DNA from: a virus
Direction: 5' to 3' (one strand)
IMG/VR virus record: IMGVR_UViG_3300044959_000107
Coordinates: 1 to 30,110 of that record
Length of the DNA stretch: 30,110 nt
In this document: piece after piece, positions 1-9,384 of the stretch
How positions within the stretch are numbered: position 1 is the first letter of the stretch
How the letters are laid out: each line of letters opens with the position of its first letter
The notes under the pieces: model-generated
Told to the model about the DNA's origin: nothing
The model's database searches: none
What the model saw: only the letters and a program-made list of their open reading frames with translations
Program-made: the position numbers and the translations under genes

Positions 1-165
1 TCCGCTCGCAGGCGCGCATCGGTTGTTTCACGTGCTCCTTGGCGTGCATTGGCGAGCCGCTGGGCTATTGCGTCGGCTTGCTTTTGCAACCCCGCAAGCT
101 CTTGTTCCTGCTTTGTAAGTTGTTCGGTAAGTTGCCGCTGTTCACGCTCTAACGTTGCGCGTTGC
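1..165. repeat. Left copy of terminal overlap (circular closure)
   Basis: These 165 bases recur at the right end of the window with one difference (c at position 38 against g at 29983). The leftward tape measure frame runs through the repeat in the same phase at both ends, so joining the ends restores one gene. This is best read as the overlap of a circular or circularly permuted assembly, not a biological repeat inside the genome. Confidence 0.93.
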
Positions 166-2759
166 GATTCGTAATCTATAGCCAGACGTTTTAGCGCTAA
201 TTCCTTCCGCTTTTCAATCACTGCCACCCGACCCGCCGTTGTTTGGCGTTCGAATTCGGTGTAGTCACGCACAACGCCTGTCAGTACATCCCGCGCCCGC
301 TTCGCCGTGTCGCCCGCGTCAATCAACAGGAAGTTCGCATCCTGCATCACCTCCCGCAGCGCCCCGTAACCCCGCCGCGCTGCGTCGAATACGTTTGCGA
401 CCGCCTGCGATTGTTCGGGGCTAACAAGCTCTGCACGTAGCTCGGCGATGCTTTGTTGCGCTTCAATGATGTTCGCGTTGAGTTCACGGATAGCCGTATC
501 CGTTTCCGTTACAATCTCCCGCAGCGCGTTGCCAAGCTCTTTGTATTGCTTCGCGATATTCACCCGTGCCGCCGCCGTTGCCTGTTCTATATAGGTAAGA
601 TAAGCCTGGTAGACTTTCGAGTTCCGACCGAACCGCCGCAGGTATTCATCTCGTTGGCGCTCTAAGTCTTGCAACGTCTGCACCGATTGTTTGGCGATGT
701 CCGCAAGGTTACCCGCCAGTTCGCCCGCCCCAGCGCCCAGAAGGTCGAGCGTTTTTTGTTGTACGTCGCGAAGTGCATCACGGATTTCGTTCGCCCGCTC
801 AATTGCCCGCGCACGGATTTCGGCGTCGATCTCTTTTAGCTGGTCTTTCGCCTGTTCGAGTTGCTTGCGGTCCTCTTCGGTTAGCTCTTTCTTTTTTTCG
901 AGTTCGGCAGTAATAAGTTTGATGCGCTCTTCAGTCGCTTTGCGTTGTATTTTGAGTTTCTGCATCTCAACAGCGTACGTTGACCGCCCGTCGGCTGCTA
1001 AGACTTTTGCGCGACGGTCAAGTGCAGCAATTTCACGGTTGGCGGTTTCGTCAATGCGTTTTGCCTGCAATAGCGCCGCCCGCGCATCAAGTTGTTCACG
1101 CTGTGCGTAGTATTCGGCGAGCTCTTTGCGTTGCTCATCTGTTAGCTGACCTGATTTTCGAGCGAAGTCCTCAAGTAGCGCGATTCGTTTGTTCAGCGTT
1201 TCGCGTTCGGCATTGAGGATTTGCGCCTCCTGCTCGACCGTACTGACCCCGAGTGATTCCAGAAGACTTTGCTTCGCCTCGATTGTTGATTTGTACTCGT
1301 CAAGTTCCCGCCCGTAGAGTTCGTTTAGCGCCGCAATCGTTTTTTCGGCTTCTTCCAGGTCCTCTTCATTTGCCTTTTTGCCCGCTTTGCGTTGTTCGGC
1401 GATGATCGCAGCGTAATTGTCTAATTGCTGTTTGCGCAGTTCTGCTTCCCGCTCGAGTGATTCTTTGAGCGATTCAGGACTTGCTTTTGTTGTCTTCTGT
1501 AGTTCGAGCAGCTGGCGGTTTAGCTTTGCAATACCTTCGCGTGCATCTCTGATTTCACGTTTTTCAGCCAGCCCCAGCGCCGCTGCAAAGTCTAATACAA
1601 CGTTGACCGCGTCCTTTAGGAAGCCAATCCTGTCAATGAAGTCCTTCACCCATGCGGTAATCTTATCTAAGTTAGCGATCACGACCCCCAGCGCGATAGC
1701 AAGTAACCCTATACCCGTTGACGCAAGCCCCGCTTTGAGCGCCTTTGTTGCGGTCTCCGCCGTGAACAACGACCGTGCGAAACCGATAACGCTATTGCCC
1801 GATTCTTTATATGCTGCCGCCGCCGCCTGCACAACCGACGACATGCCTTCGTGCAGACGTTGGAGGGCTTTTTCCTTCAGTCCCGTCGATTCTAAGATTT
1901 CACCGTACTTTTGGAGCCGTTCGATCGAGGGGGCATAGACAGACGTGATTCCTTTGACCGTCTCGCTTAGCTCTATATTCGTTTCGGAGACCTCTTTGAC
2001 CGCCCCCGCGATCCCGCTGAACGCCTCTTTCGCGTGCCCCAAGCGTTCAGCGATACCCCCGAATCCTTCAGCGCTATCGGCAGCCTGCAATAATTCGCGG
2101 TCAAGTTCCGCCATTAGCTTCGCGGCTTCATCTGTTTCGCCCGCGACCGTCTGCAGCTCTTCGCCGACCGCCGCAAGTGCAGCCGCAAGCGCACCCGCAC
2201 CGGTGACCGTCCCAAGCTCTTCAGCTGTGTCCAATATATGGTTTAGCGCCGCCTCGATTTCTTCAAGACTTTTTTCACTGACCTCGCTTAGCTCGTCCAG
2301 TAGCCCGTTTGCCGCGTCTTCAATGCTGCCAATTGACTTGACAACCTGTTCGGGCAATTCAGCGCCGACGCGTGCAGTCAGTTCAATCGCTTTGCCGATA
2401 CCCAATATTGATTCCGCAGCCGACCCCGCCCGCTCGACCGCGTCCCCAAGTGCAGACGATAGTTCACCTTTGAGCGCTTTCGCTGCGTCCATATACGGTT
2501 CGACCAGCGCCGCATCCCCAATTGCGACTTCGAGCGCCTGGGCATCAGCTTCAAGTTCGGTGATTGCATGGGCTAATTGTTCAGCTGATGCAGTCCCCCC
2601 GCGAAATTGTTCGATAAGACTACCGACTCGTTCGGATAGCACCCCCGCCCCCTTGCCCATACCGGCAAGTTGCTCTTGTAATTTTGCCAGCGCCGATACA
2701 ACCCTGCTTGTATCGACCGACGCGATGAAGGCTATCTCTTTTCGGATGTTGTCAGGCAT
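1..2759 (-). CDS. Tape measure protein, N-terminal three quarters (gene continues across the circular junction)
   Basis: The frame opens at ATG 2759, overlapping the upstream tail gene's stop by eight bases (ATGCCTGA), and stays open to base 1. After circular joining it continues from 29945 to the stop at 29030, giving about 1,224 residues. The protein is Ala/Glu/Lys/Gln-rich with long coiled coils from about residue 370 to 1000, and has a hydrophobic stretch near residues 340-365 (GLLAIALGVVIANL). Long helical proteins with embedded hydrophobic segments are typical of tape measure proteins, which set tail length and help DNA enter the cell. It is by far the longest gene of the genome and directly follows two tail genes. 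At position 38 this copy encodes Gly where the right-hand copy encodes Arg. Confidence 0.88.
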   Translation of the reverse strand, partial: MPDNIRKEIAFIASVDTSRVVSALAKLQEQLAGMGKGAGVLSERVGSLIEQFRGGTASAEQLAHAITELEADAQALEVAIGDAALVEPYMDAAKALKGELSSALGDAVERAGSAAESILGIGKAIELTARVGAELPEQVVKSIGSIEDAANGLLDELSEVSEKSLEEIEAALNHILDTAEELGTVTGAGALAAALAAVGEELQTVAGETDEAAKLMAELDRELLQAADSAEGFGGIAERLGHAKEAFSGIAGAVKEVSETNIELSETVKGITSVYAPSIERLQKYGEILESTGLKEKALQRLHEGMSSVVQAAAAAYKESGNSVIGFARSLFTAETATKALKAGLASTGIGLLAIALGVVIANLDKITAWVKDFIDRIGFLKDAVNVVLDFAAALGLAEKREIRDAREGIAKLNRQLLELQKTTKASPESLKESLEREAELRKQQLDNYAAIIAEQRKAGKKANEEDLEEAEKTIAALNELYGRELDEYKSTIEAKQSLLESLGVSTVEQEAQILNAERETLNKRIALLEDFARKSGQLTDEQRKELAEYYAQREQLDARAALLQAKRIDETANREIAALDRRAKVLAADGRSTYAVEMQKLKIQRKATEERIKLITAELEKKKELTEEDRKQLEQAKDQLKEIDAEIRARAIERANEIRDALRDVQQKTLDLLGAGAGELAGNLADIAKQSVQTLQDLERQRDEYLRRFGRNSKVYQAYLTYIEQATAAARVNIAKQYKELGNALREIVTETDTAIRELNANIIEAQQSIAELRAELVSPEQSQAVANVFDAARRGYGALREVMQDANFLLIDAGDTAKRARDVLTGVVRDYTEFERQTTAGRVAVIEKRKELALKRLAIDYESQRATLEREQRQLTEQLTKQEQELAGLQKQADAIAQRLANARQGARETTDARLRA

Positions 2760-5244
2760 CTGTCATCGCCAATAAGTATGCTCTACCATTGTCAGTGGTT
2801 GCAAATATAGCGGTGTATAGAATTGGAATTTCAACATAAACGTAACCGGTGTCTACAGTGATTATAGGTACAGAGATATTCCGCAACGCGATGATCTGCC
2901 CATTGCCAATATCGGCGCTAAATGTTATAATGCCGCCCGTGTAGCTTCCATCGTAATCCACCCGCGCAACCCCAGGTGGGATGACCTCTAAGTTCGACCC
3001 GTCTCCATAATAACGCTGGTTGTGCGTCGGTACGTCGGTTGGCTTATCAGGGTATTCAACGGGAGTTATATCGACTTGCCCCGAAGGGGGTGCCGAACCT
3101 GCACGGCGTCGAAACAGCTGGACGCTATATAAGCCGCCCCGCAATATGTCTATGTCGCCTATCTGGTGGAATCTATACACGACCCCGTCTATCTGTATCG
3201 GACGCCAAAGCAACGTCGCGCCGCTTGTTATCTCGTATGGGTCGAACCGCAAATAGCACGTGACAAGTTTTGCCTCCTGTGCAGTTGCTTCCGAAATATA
3301 GGGTTCGTGAAAGCGCTGCCAATTTGTTGGCAAATAACCAGGTTGCGGGTTTTGAGCATACGAAATTTCGGGTAGACTATAAAGCAGGCAAAACGACTGT
3401 CCCCCGACTGAATCTTGATAATGCACCCGCCAATAGCAATCATAGCTCGTGTAGCTACCCCACCAGTTCATGGTAAACACGTCCGCTGGCTCCCCCGTCG
3501 GTTTGGGAACGATATAGCCTATCAATCCTTTATCGGGGTCAACGCCGCTAAACCGTGACCCATCCGTTAGCCGCGGGCATTGTACTGCCCCAAGCCCCGC
3601 CGCAGAGCGGAATACAGGGTGGAGCGTCGGGTACGCAACCGCAAGCGGGCATTCGTATTCGTTTGTATCGCGGTTGTAGAATAACTGGCTATCGTATCGG
3701 ATAGCCCCTAATTCTTTTGCCCGCTCCGCCTTATAGCGATTATAATAATAGCCATCCACGTGTGCGAACTTGCGAACCCAGTAGCGCGGCATCTGTGTCG
3801 CGGGCAGGGATATGTATATATCCCGCGTGTAGTCTAAGCGGTCCGAAAGGTCCACCGTCTCCCCCGTCCAGAACTGCACCGCGGGCAAAAACCGCCACGT
3901 GTCCCCGTAAATATAGGACACCAAGTTGAACGTCTGCATTAGCATCGTGATGAATTCCCCAACCGTCATGTCGGGCATGATCGAAGCCCAGTCCAACTCG
4001 TCTCCAGGCGTTTGCGCAAGTTGAGCGGGGATACCGATCGACACGGTCATGGGGGGAGGGGGTTCAGGACCGTTAGGGTCGCGGACAGCTGCATCGGCAT
4101 GCACAATAATTGAGTCTGTGCGATTGAGTGTAACTTCGCCGATCCAATTCGGACCGCTAACCGACATTGCTGCGAGGACGCCATTGACCCGCACAACGCT
4201 ACTCCATACATCGTAACCGCTTGGCGCCTGTCCACTTACGCGTACAACAACGCGGCACGGTGAAGATAGATATATCCGATCCCCTGCTGTGCGGTATTTG
4301 ATAGGGCTACCCGGTATCGATTGCCATGTTGTAGACCCACCCGATACAATCGCAAGTTTAGTTGTTGTATATAGATACCATTTTGCGAAGCTTGTAACGT
4401 TCGATCCAACATAATTGTATTGCACTGCGACCGCCGTCGGGTTGGCTTGTTTCAGCGGCACCTTCCCGCTGGTGACAGCTAAGTTTCGGACGCTAACGTC
4501 GCCACTGAAGGGCACGTATTGGGGAGCATAATAATTACTGTACGGCATTCGCGTCGCCGGCAGCACCCCCCAGAACGCTTGCGATTCAGCATCAAACCGC
4601 AGCCCCGCCCGCGCTAAAATCATTGACAATATCGCCCGCACCTTGACCCAGACGGGGGTCTTACGAATATAGCATGTTCGGATATTGCCAACCACTCGAA
4701 CGTTGTTGTTGTTATCAGGGTTCGTCTCATCTTGTGCCGCGACCTGCTCTTTGTCAATCGGTACGAGTGCGTAAGGGGGGTTGTATTCGTCACCCATAGC
4801 CCCCATCCAGCTTTGGAGCTGACTGAACGTAACGGGGTTAAGTGGCAGCATCCCAAGGGGTTCCGATAGAACGAGGGATAGCCTCTCTTGTGCGTTATCG
4901 TAGAGCGTGCAGTCGATTTCGAGTGTTCCCGCTGTATAGCGTGCACCCTGCACAATTAGGAGACCTTCGTAAGCTAAGACGGCATCGCCGTATAGACGGG
5001 CATAGAGCGGACGGTTGTACTTTATAATCGACCAGGCGTTTATGTTTTCGGCATGTGTCTGATAGAGCGCTGCGAACACCTGCACGTTCCGCGGGGTCCC
5101 GTAGATCGTGAACTGCTTGGAGTAGGATAACCGCTTCGCCCCTTCGGTCAGGTCGTCAACGGCGAAGACGAATGGAATTATAAGGTCACCAGGTAGCTCG
5201 ACCTCATACCATGTAACCTTATCATTCGAAACCTGCAACATCAT
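2752..5244 (-). CDS. Large tail tip / baseplate-type protein (830 aa)
   Basis: The gene starts with two consecutive ATGs, the first forming an ATGA overlap with the stop of the 384-residue tail gene. The N-terminal 60 residues contain DLTEGAKRLSYSKQFTIYGT followed by PRNVQVFAAL, a pattern I associate with tail-tip proteins of Bacteroidota phages and prophages. The middle is rich in beta-type sequence, aromatic residues and Thr/Ser, as in hub or Tal-like proteins. No enzymatic domain is evident. It lies between another tail protein and the tape measure gene, so a role at the distal tail in adsorption or tip assembly is inferred. In many siphophages such genes follow the tape measure gene; here they precede it. 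The family assignment is from general resemblance. Confidence 0.7.
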   Translation of the reverse strand: MMLQVSNDKVTWYEVELPGDLIIPFVFAVDDLTEGAKRLSYSKQFTIYGTPRNVQVFAALYQTHAENINAWSIIKYNRPLYARLYGDAVLAYEGLLIVQGARYTAGTLEIDCTLYDNAQERLSLVLSEPLGMLPLNPVTFSQLQSWMGAMGDEYNPPYALVPIDKEQVAAQDETNPDNNNNVRVVGNIRTCYIRKTPVWVKVRAILSMILARAGLRFDAESQAFWGVLPATRMPYSNYYAPQYVPFSGDVSVRNLAVTSGKVPLKQANPTAVAVQYNYVGSNVTSFAKWYLYTTTKLAIVSGGSTTWQSIPGSPIKYRTAGDRIYLSSPCRVVVRVSGQAPSGYDVWSSVVRVNGVLAAMSVSGPNWIGEVTLNRTDSIIVHADAAVRDPNGPEPPPPMTVSIGIPAQLAQTPGDELDWASIMPDMTVGEFITMLMQTFNLVSYIYGDTWRFLPAVQFWTGETVDLSDRLDYTRDIYISLPATQMPRYWVRKFAHVDGYYYNRYKAERAKELGAIRYDSQLFYNRDTNEYECPLAVAYPTLHPVFRSAAGLGAVQCPRLTDGSRFSGVDPDKGLIGYIVPKPTGEPADVFTMNWWGSYTSYDCYWRVHYQDSVGGQSFCLLYSLPEISYAQNPQPGYLPTNWQRFHEPYISEATAQEAKLVTCYLRFDPYEITSGATLLWRPIQIDGVVYRFHQIGDIDILRGGLYSVQLFRRRAGSAPPSGQVDITPVEYPDKPTDVPTHNQRYYGDGSNLEVIPPGVARVDYDGSYTGGIITFSADIGNGQIIALRNISVPIITVDTGYVYVEIPILYTAIFATTDNGRAYLLAMTDA

Positions 5245-6395
5245 AGCGGCGCGGGGGTCCCCTCCCCGATTAGTTCGACTGTTAGGGGTTGCGCGTCCGA
5301 TGGCGAAGTGTCGTCAAACGACGTGCCGGAAATACTATAGAGCCGCATGTAATTCGGATTGCCGTAATCGCCTAACAGCACTGCCCGCGCAAGGCTTAGC
5401 TGTTCGGCTATCTCGTTAGTTTGCAACTGGTTCGACGTCAAGACAAGCGTTTCCGAAGCTTCGAATTTTGAAGCGCGAACGCCATTGCGAAGGCGCGTGT
5501 CGTATTTGACGTACTGCTCTTCCACCGTATAGCTTACCCACGTCCCATGCCGCCGAATATAGGTTTCCTTTTCCACACCCCGCTTGCGGCTAAGGACCCC
5601 ATCGAATATAAGGTTATCGGGATAGCCCAGCGTCGTTCGAAATCGTAGGGACACGGGCAGTTCACACACGACCGGTCGGGTTACCGTATACCACGTAATC
5701 TCCGTGTCAACGTCGAGAACGTTAACCATAGCCCCTGGAGACGGTACAACGCGAATTGCATGCACGCCAGTACCTGTTGAAGCGTTGTGAATCGGTAAAC
5801 CATCTTCGTATGCTTTTATATTTCGATCCCCGATGACTATGAAGCCCATCGCATGCATCGCCCGCGACCGATACGCATAGCTGCCCGCCGTCAAGACCGA
5901 TCCCCAACCGATGGAGTTCCGGTGCCGCCCGCCTTTGAGCGCCTTGAGCGTGGGGGTCGTGTTGTCACCGGTCCAATTGGCAGTCCCGTCGGACTGCACA
6001 TAATAGGCTTTCACTTTGAAGCGGTAGCGCAATATATAGTTTTGCAGGCTGATGACCGTCACCCCTGTTGACCAGGTCGGTGAGATATATTCAATGTTCA
6101 GCGGGTCGGGGGCAAATGAATCTAAGAGCAGGGGGTCGTAGAATTTCGCCGCGAACCGCACTCCACCCGTCACTGCCTGCACAACTTCGGGGGTCGCAGC
6201 AAATTGCCCGATAACCTGCCATGCAGCGCCGTCGTATATCTCCAGGGTGTAGAGGACATAACGCACCACCTCCCCGCTGGTCGCGATATACGACGCCGTC
6301 ACCGGAAACGGCTCCATCGAAAGATGAAGCCAATCGGCGTTGAAGTTGAAATCGTCTGTGACCGTGTAGCCGAATTTTTCGAAGTTTACCGCCAC
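5241..6395 (-). CDS. Tail structural protein (384 aa)
   Basis: A beta-rich protein with many aromatic and Thr residues and no transmembrane segment, signal peptide or catalytic motif. It begins at ATG 6395, ten bases inside the end of the tail-completion gene, and is coupled to the 830-residue tail gene by ATGA. Position and composition fit a virion tail component such as a distal tail or minor tail protein of a Bacteroidota phage. I do not recognise a named family. A major tail tube role is less likely because the protein is large and repeat-poor, and another abundant-looking virion gene lies at 25420-25932. Confidence 0.6.
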   Translation of the reverse strand: MAVNFEKFGYTVTDDFNFNADWLHLSMEPFPVTASYIATSGEVVRYVLYTLEIYDGAAWQVIGQFAATPEVVQAVTGGVRFAAKFYDPLLLDSFAPDPLNIEYISPTWSTGVTVISLQNYILRYRFKVKAYYVQSDGTANWTGDNTTPTLKALKGGRHRNSIGWGSVLTAGSYAYRSRAMHAMGFIVIGDRNIKAYEDGLPIHNASTGTGVHAIRVVPSPGAMVNVLDVDTEITWYTVTRPVVCELPVSLRFRTTLGYPDNLIFDGVLSRKRGVEKETYIRRHGTWVSYTVEEQYVKYDTRLRNGVRASKFEASETLVLTSNQLQTNEIAEQLSLARAVLLGDYGNPNYMRLYSISGTSFDDTSPSDAQPLTVELIGEGTPAPL

Positions 6396-6907
6396 GGCAG
6401 GTCAATTATAAGGTTTCGCACAAAACCGCTGATAGACTTATCGAGTCTTTGCAACGCGTTGCGCGTCGGGTTATCTAAGAACGGACGCCCGACAATGCCC
6501 TTGCGTTTGATTGATTCAGCAAGTGCGTGTTCGGATACGTGCCTGGGGATGCCCTTGAACATTTTCCAGACGCGAAGTTTTTCAAGGAAATCCGACCAGC
6601 GCCCTTTCGACCGAATGCCTAAGCGCTTCCAATATATGGGGGTTGTCTTTCGCTCGACCCCGTTCACGCCATAATGCACATACTTCCAATACTCTGCCAT
6701 ATAGAGTTTCAAGATTACCCGCGACCGCCCCTTCGCCTCGACCATCGGAACGAACGACTGCATAAGGTTGCGCGTTGCGAATACCTTCAGACGCAATAGC
6801 TCCATGCGCGTATCTTCAATGTACGCATCTAAGTCCGCATCGAAGAGCGGCTTAGCGTAGCTTTCCAATTTGCGCCCAAGTTGTTCTATCGCGTCGAGCT
6901 GTGTCAT
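6386..6907 (-). CDS. Neck / tail completion protein, HK97 gp10-like (173 aa)
   Basis: A basic, helical protein with a central segment, KGRSRVILKLYMAEYWKYV, followed by a Gly-containing turn and, near the C-terminus, GRPFLDNPTRNALQRLDKSI. A C-terminal RPFL-type motif before an amphipathic helix is a common feature of HK97 gp10-type head-tail joining or tail completion proteins. It starts with an ATGA overlap on the preceding 228-residue gene and overlaps the next tail gene by ten bases. The role inferred is closing the neck between the connector and the tail. The assignment is by motif and context only. Confidence 0.55.
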   Translation of the reverse strand: MTQLDAIEQLGRKLESYAKPLFDADLDAYIEDTRMELLRLKVFATRNLMQSFVPMVEAKGRSRVILKLYMAEYWKYVHYGVNGVERKTTPIYWKRLGIRSKGRWSDFLEKLRVWKMFKGIPRHVSEHALAESIKRKGIVGRPFLDNPTRNALQRLDKSISGFVRNLIIDLPWR

Positions 6908-7590
6908 GACCGTGCAGCAAGTTTGCGTTTGTAACGTTCGTTTTCTTTTTCGATTATAGAGTTCGCGACCGTTACGAGATGGTAGAACGTTCGAACGTTT
7001 AGGTCCATGACGTCGAAAAAGCTAAGTCTATAGAACTTAGCAATATAATAAAACACCTCCTCCCACCCCATCCGTTGCCCGTTTGTTGCAACGCGGGTTG
7101 TACGCATATATACGCCGACCCGCTCCATGCACTTGCCGAAGTCTACAAGTGCATGCGTGAAAAGTGCCAGCGGGAAGTGCTCAGCAAATAATTTTGCACG
7201 CTCCTCCATGGGATACTTTATATTCCCATAGCCGTCAACTTCGCCGTATTTCGACCCCGCCGGAATATAGAGCAGCGCTGCCACCCAATCGGGACGCCGT
7301 TCGGGAAGCGAAACTAAGTCGGCATACCATCCGATCGGTGCTTTATCAGCGCGCATGTATTCGTAGCGCTGACCGCGGATTTCAACAACCCGTTGAAATT
7401 TCGTAGACTTGAGTTGTTTGCCGTACGCTTCAACAAGCTCGCCCACGCGGTCCCGCGCCTGCACGATTGTTTCGGGCGTCACCTCTTCAGGCTTACCTTC
7501 AACGTCCCACAGCGCCCGCACTGCATCGCCAACAGTCTGCGCGTGCACGACGTGCCAATACTTGAGGGGGAGCGAATTAGTATACTGCAT
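6904..7590 (-). CDS. Uncharacterised late protein between terminase and tail genes (228 aa)
   Basis: The ORF starts at ATG 7590, 14 bases inside the terminase large subunit gene, and ends in an ATGA overlap with the gp10-like gene. It is a soluble, mixed alpha/beta protein with a helical C-terminus from about residue 175 (GWEEVFYYIAKFYRLSFFDV, then a charged Lys/Arg/Glu-rich tail). A C-terminal helix of the type found in tail assembly chaperones is suggestive, but I see no slippery sequence or frameshifted extension. A tail assembly chaperone or a minor head-tail factor are both possible. I do not recognise a family with certainty. Confidence 0.5.
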   Translation of the reverse strand: MQYTNSLPLKYWHVVHAQTVGDAVRALWDVEGKPEEVTPETIVQARDRVGELVEAYGKQLKSTKFQRVVEIRGQRYEYMRADKAPIGWYADLVSLPERRPDWVAALLYIPAGSKYGEVDGYGNIKYPMEERAKLFAEHFPLALFTHALVDFGKCMERVGVYMRTTRVATNGQRMGWEEVFYYIAKFYRLSFFDVMDLNVRTFYHLVTVANSIIEKENERYKRKLAARS

Positions 7591-8713
7591 AGGTCAACTG
7601 ATTATATTTCATGACCGCATAACGCATCGCGTCGAGTGCGTGATCGTTCACACGGACTGGGGTCTCGATGATCTGCCCGTTCGGGTCGACCGAAAATGCA
7701 TAGTTTTCGAGTTCTCGTATAAGGTTTTGCGAATCACGCGTCACGACTATTCTATATGTTTGCACAAGACGAATTGAATCAATTATGTTCGCTTGTTTTT
7801 TGACGGGCACTGCGTTCACCCCTGCGCGCTGAAGTTCCAGAATTGTTCGCGGCTCTGCTGAGTCACACGCGACAATTTCCCCACCCGCAGCACGGCGAAC
7901 GAGTTCAGCAAGTTCAGAAGTCGAAAGATACGAGCGATATAAGATTTCGCGGACGTACAAGACGCCATCAGCAATTTTCACCCCGCAAAGCGCTGACGGT
8001 GCCGTATAGCCAAAGTCCAAGCCGTACACCACGGGGTAGTCTAACATATCCCAGTTGTAATCGCCTATTTGCCAATTGCGGTAGATAATTCCTGCCCGTT
8101 CGCGACGTAGCCCCATTCCATATATTCGCCAGACTTCTGGGTCTTTGTCTTTATAGGATTCGATTTCAGCGATCTGCGAACGCGAAAGATAGGGGTTATC
8201 TTTGTACGTCGAATGGCAGGTTGCAACGCTTTCTTCTTTCAGAATGTAGTCGTAGAACCAGTGCGTATAGTAGCTGGGGTTGTAGTCACAGATTATCCTA
8301 TACTTCGTTCGCAACGCCAGCTGGTCGTATTCTTCCTTCTGAAATTCGAGCACCTCATTACAATATAGGATATCCTGCTGCAGACCATGTAATTTTGCTG
8401 CCTCTGAAGCTCCCACGAACCGAACCGTGTTTCGCCCGTACGTCCATTCCGTGCCGCGAACTGTTTGCCCAAGCCCCTGCAGAATCTTTTTAAAGTCTTG
8501 ATAGGTCGTTTGCATCACGTCAGTTTTGTACCGGCGGGCAATTGTTATATTGATCCCCGCCCCAGCGAACCGCATCATGAGCCAAACGATAAACTGCAAT
8601 GCTGAATACGTTTTTCCCGAACGCGTGCCACCCTCCAGAACCAGCAATCGCTTTTTGGAGAAGTTGTTCCTCAAGAATATAAGGTTAGGATTGATTTTCA
8701 GCGTCGTCTTCAT
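7577..8713 (-). CDS. terL: Terminase large subunit (378 aa)
   Basis: This is the packaging ATPase-nuclease that docks on the portal, pumps DNA into the prohead and cuts the concatemer. Walker A is GGTRSGKT at residues 28-35, and a Walker B-like strand, DILYCNEVLE, is near 114-123. The C-terminal RNase H-like nuclease shows three acidic clusters: GLDFGY (D233), VACDSAEP (D284) and NDHALDAMRY (D357/D361). The organisation resembles the PBSX/Terminase_3 family, and 378 residues is compact but complete. ATG 8713 is preferred over an upstream TTG at 8722. The gene overlaps the small subunit by 29 bases. Confidence 0.95.
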   Translation of the reverse strand: MKTTLKINPNLIFLRNNFSKKRLLVLEGGTRSGKTYSALQFIVWLMMRFAGAGINITIARRYKTDVMQTTYQDFKKILQGLGQTVRGTEWTYGRNTVRFVGASEAAKLHGLQQDILYCNEVLEFQKEEYDQLALRTKYRIICDYNPSYYTHWFYDYILKEESVATCHSTYKDNPYLSRSQIAEIESYKDKDPEVWRIYGMGLRRERAGIIYRNWQIGDYNWDMLDYPVVYGLDFGYTAPSALCGVKIADGVLYVREILYRSYLSTSELAELVRRAAGGEIVACDSAEPRTILELQRAGVNAVPVKKQANIIDSIRLVQTYRIVVTRDSQNLIRELENYAFSVDPNGQIIETPVRVNDHALDAMRYAVMKYNQLTYAVY

Positions 8714-9173
8714 GGCGCTCAAGTTTTTCGTTCGGCTTTTCGTTCAGGAATTCCAAAAATTCAGCATTTTCAACGGGTTGCAACGATTCATTCTGAATAC
8801 CGATGTACCTGCCGAGCTTGTTGAGCGTGTCCATTACTACACGCGGTTCTGGCTTTATAAAGTATTCAACGCCATTGACATAATACACCAATTCGCCTTT
8901 TATAAACTTCAACGCAGCTTCCCGCGCTTCAGCGACCAGCCGCTCGTTGAGCTCTGTGTCGAGCGCCTCCTTCTGTGACCGAAATTCGGGGTCGTTTTGC
9001 AGCCACTGCCAATAGGTCCGCCATTCAATTCCTATAGCCCTACAGGCACGTGCAGCAACCCCGCCATGCTCTCTATACGCCTTCAACCACGCCTCCTTTC
9101 GGGCGGCGACCGCGTCGGGTTTGTTGCTGTGTGACCTTTTGTACGAGCGTTTCTGTTTCCGACTTTCGCTCAT
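8685..9173 (-). CDS. terS: Terminase small subunit (162 aa)
   Basis: The N-terminal half carries a helix-turn-helix resembling the homeodomain-like phage terminase small subunits (GGVAARACRAIGIEWRTYWQW, about residues 37-57), suited to recognising the packaging site. The middle is helical (oligomerisation) and the C-terminus is acidic, the usual region for contact with the large subunit. It lies immediately upstream of terL and overlaps it by 29 bases. ATG 9173 is chosen; the upstream alternative at 9185 is a TTG. The first 34 codons overlap, in another frame, the end of the preceding 93-residue gene. Confidence 0.85.
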   Translation of the reverse strand: MSESRKQKRSYKRSHSNKPDAVAARKEAWLKAYREHGGVAARACRAIGIEWRTYWQWLQNDPEFRSQKEALDTELNERLVAEAREAALKFIKGELVYYVNGVEYFIKPEPRVVMDTLNKLGRYIGIQNESLQPVENAEFLEFLNEKPNEKLERHEDDAENQS

Positions 9174-9354
9174 CGCGCTGAACAATGTAATTGTGAAGGA
9201 TTATATAGGCTTCACGGCGGCAAGCCATGCACTTGCCCATCGATTGACCGGTGACCTGACGGAATAAGTCTGCAATCGTTTCGCTATGTTGTTCGAATTC
9301 AACAAACATACGGTCCAGGTCAGCAAGGGTCAGCGTTGTCAATTCTGCATTCAT
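9073..9354 (-). CDS. Small CxxC-containing late protein of unknown role (93 aa)
   Basis: ATG 9354 is preceded by a GAGGT ribosome site about six bases upstream, one of the few clear ones on the minus strand. The protein is helical with a central GKCMACRREAYIIL segment (one CxxC pair) and a very basic tail (QTRRGRRPKGG). Its 3-prime end overlaps the terminase small subunit start by 101 bases. The basic tail might bind nucleic acid. Its position directly before the terminase genes suggests a packaging-linked or transcription-coupled role, but I do not recognise the family. Confidence 0.6.
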   Translation of the reverse strand: MNAELTTLTLADLDRMFVEFEQHSETIADLFRQVTGQSMGKCMACRREAYIILHNYIVQRDERKSETETLVQKVTQQQTRRGRRPKGGVVEGV

Positions 9355-9384
9355 TTTTACCTCAAAAAATATGAATATTATGTA

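Noticed and set aside
1945-2775. A 276-residue open frame on the plus strand, rich in Ser and Ala
   Set aside because: It is the mirror of the tape measure coding strand; its low-complexity Ser/Ala content follows from the Glu/Ala/Gln codons on the other strand. It has no ribosome site or neighbour support.
2802-2834. TATATTTG on the minus strand before the tape measure gene, a possible promoter
   Set aside because: The nearest TTG is 22 bases away instead of 20, and the site lies inside the 830-residue tail gene. It may be chance.
3317-3332. Inverted repeat TGCCAA-TTTG-TTGGCA
   Set aside because: It lies within a tail gene with no TTGC at the sigma54 distance and no T-run, so it is neither a good sigma54 site nor a terminator.
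7543-7558. TTGGCACG on the minus strand near the start of the 228-residue gene
   Set aside because: Only the -24 half is present; the -12 position reads GCAC. Not counted among the sigma54-like sites.
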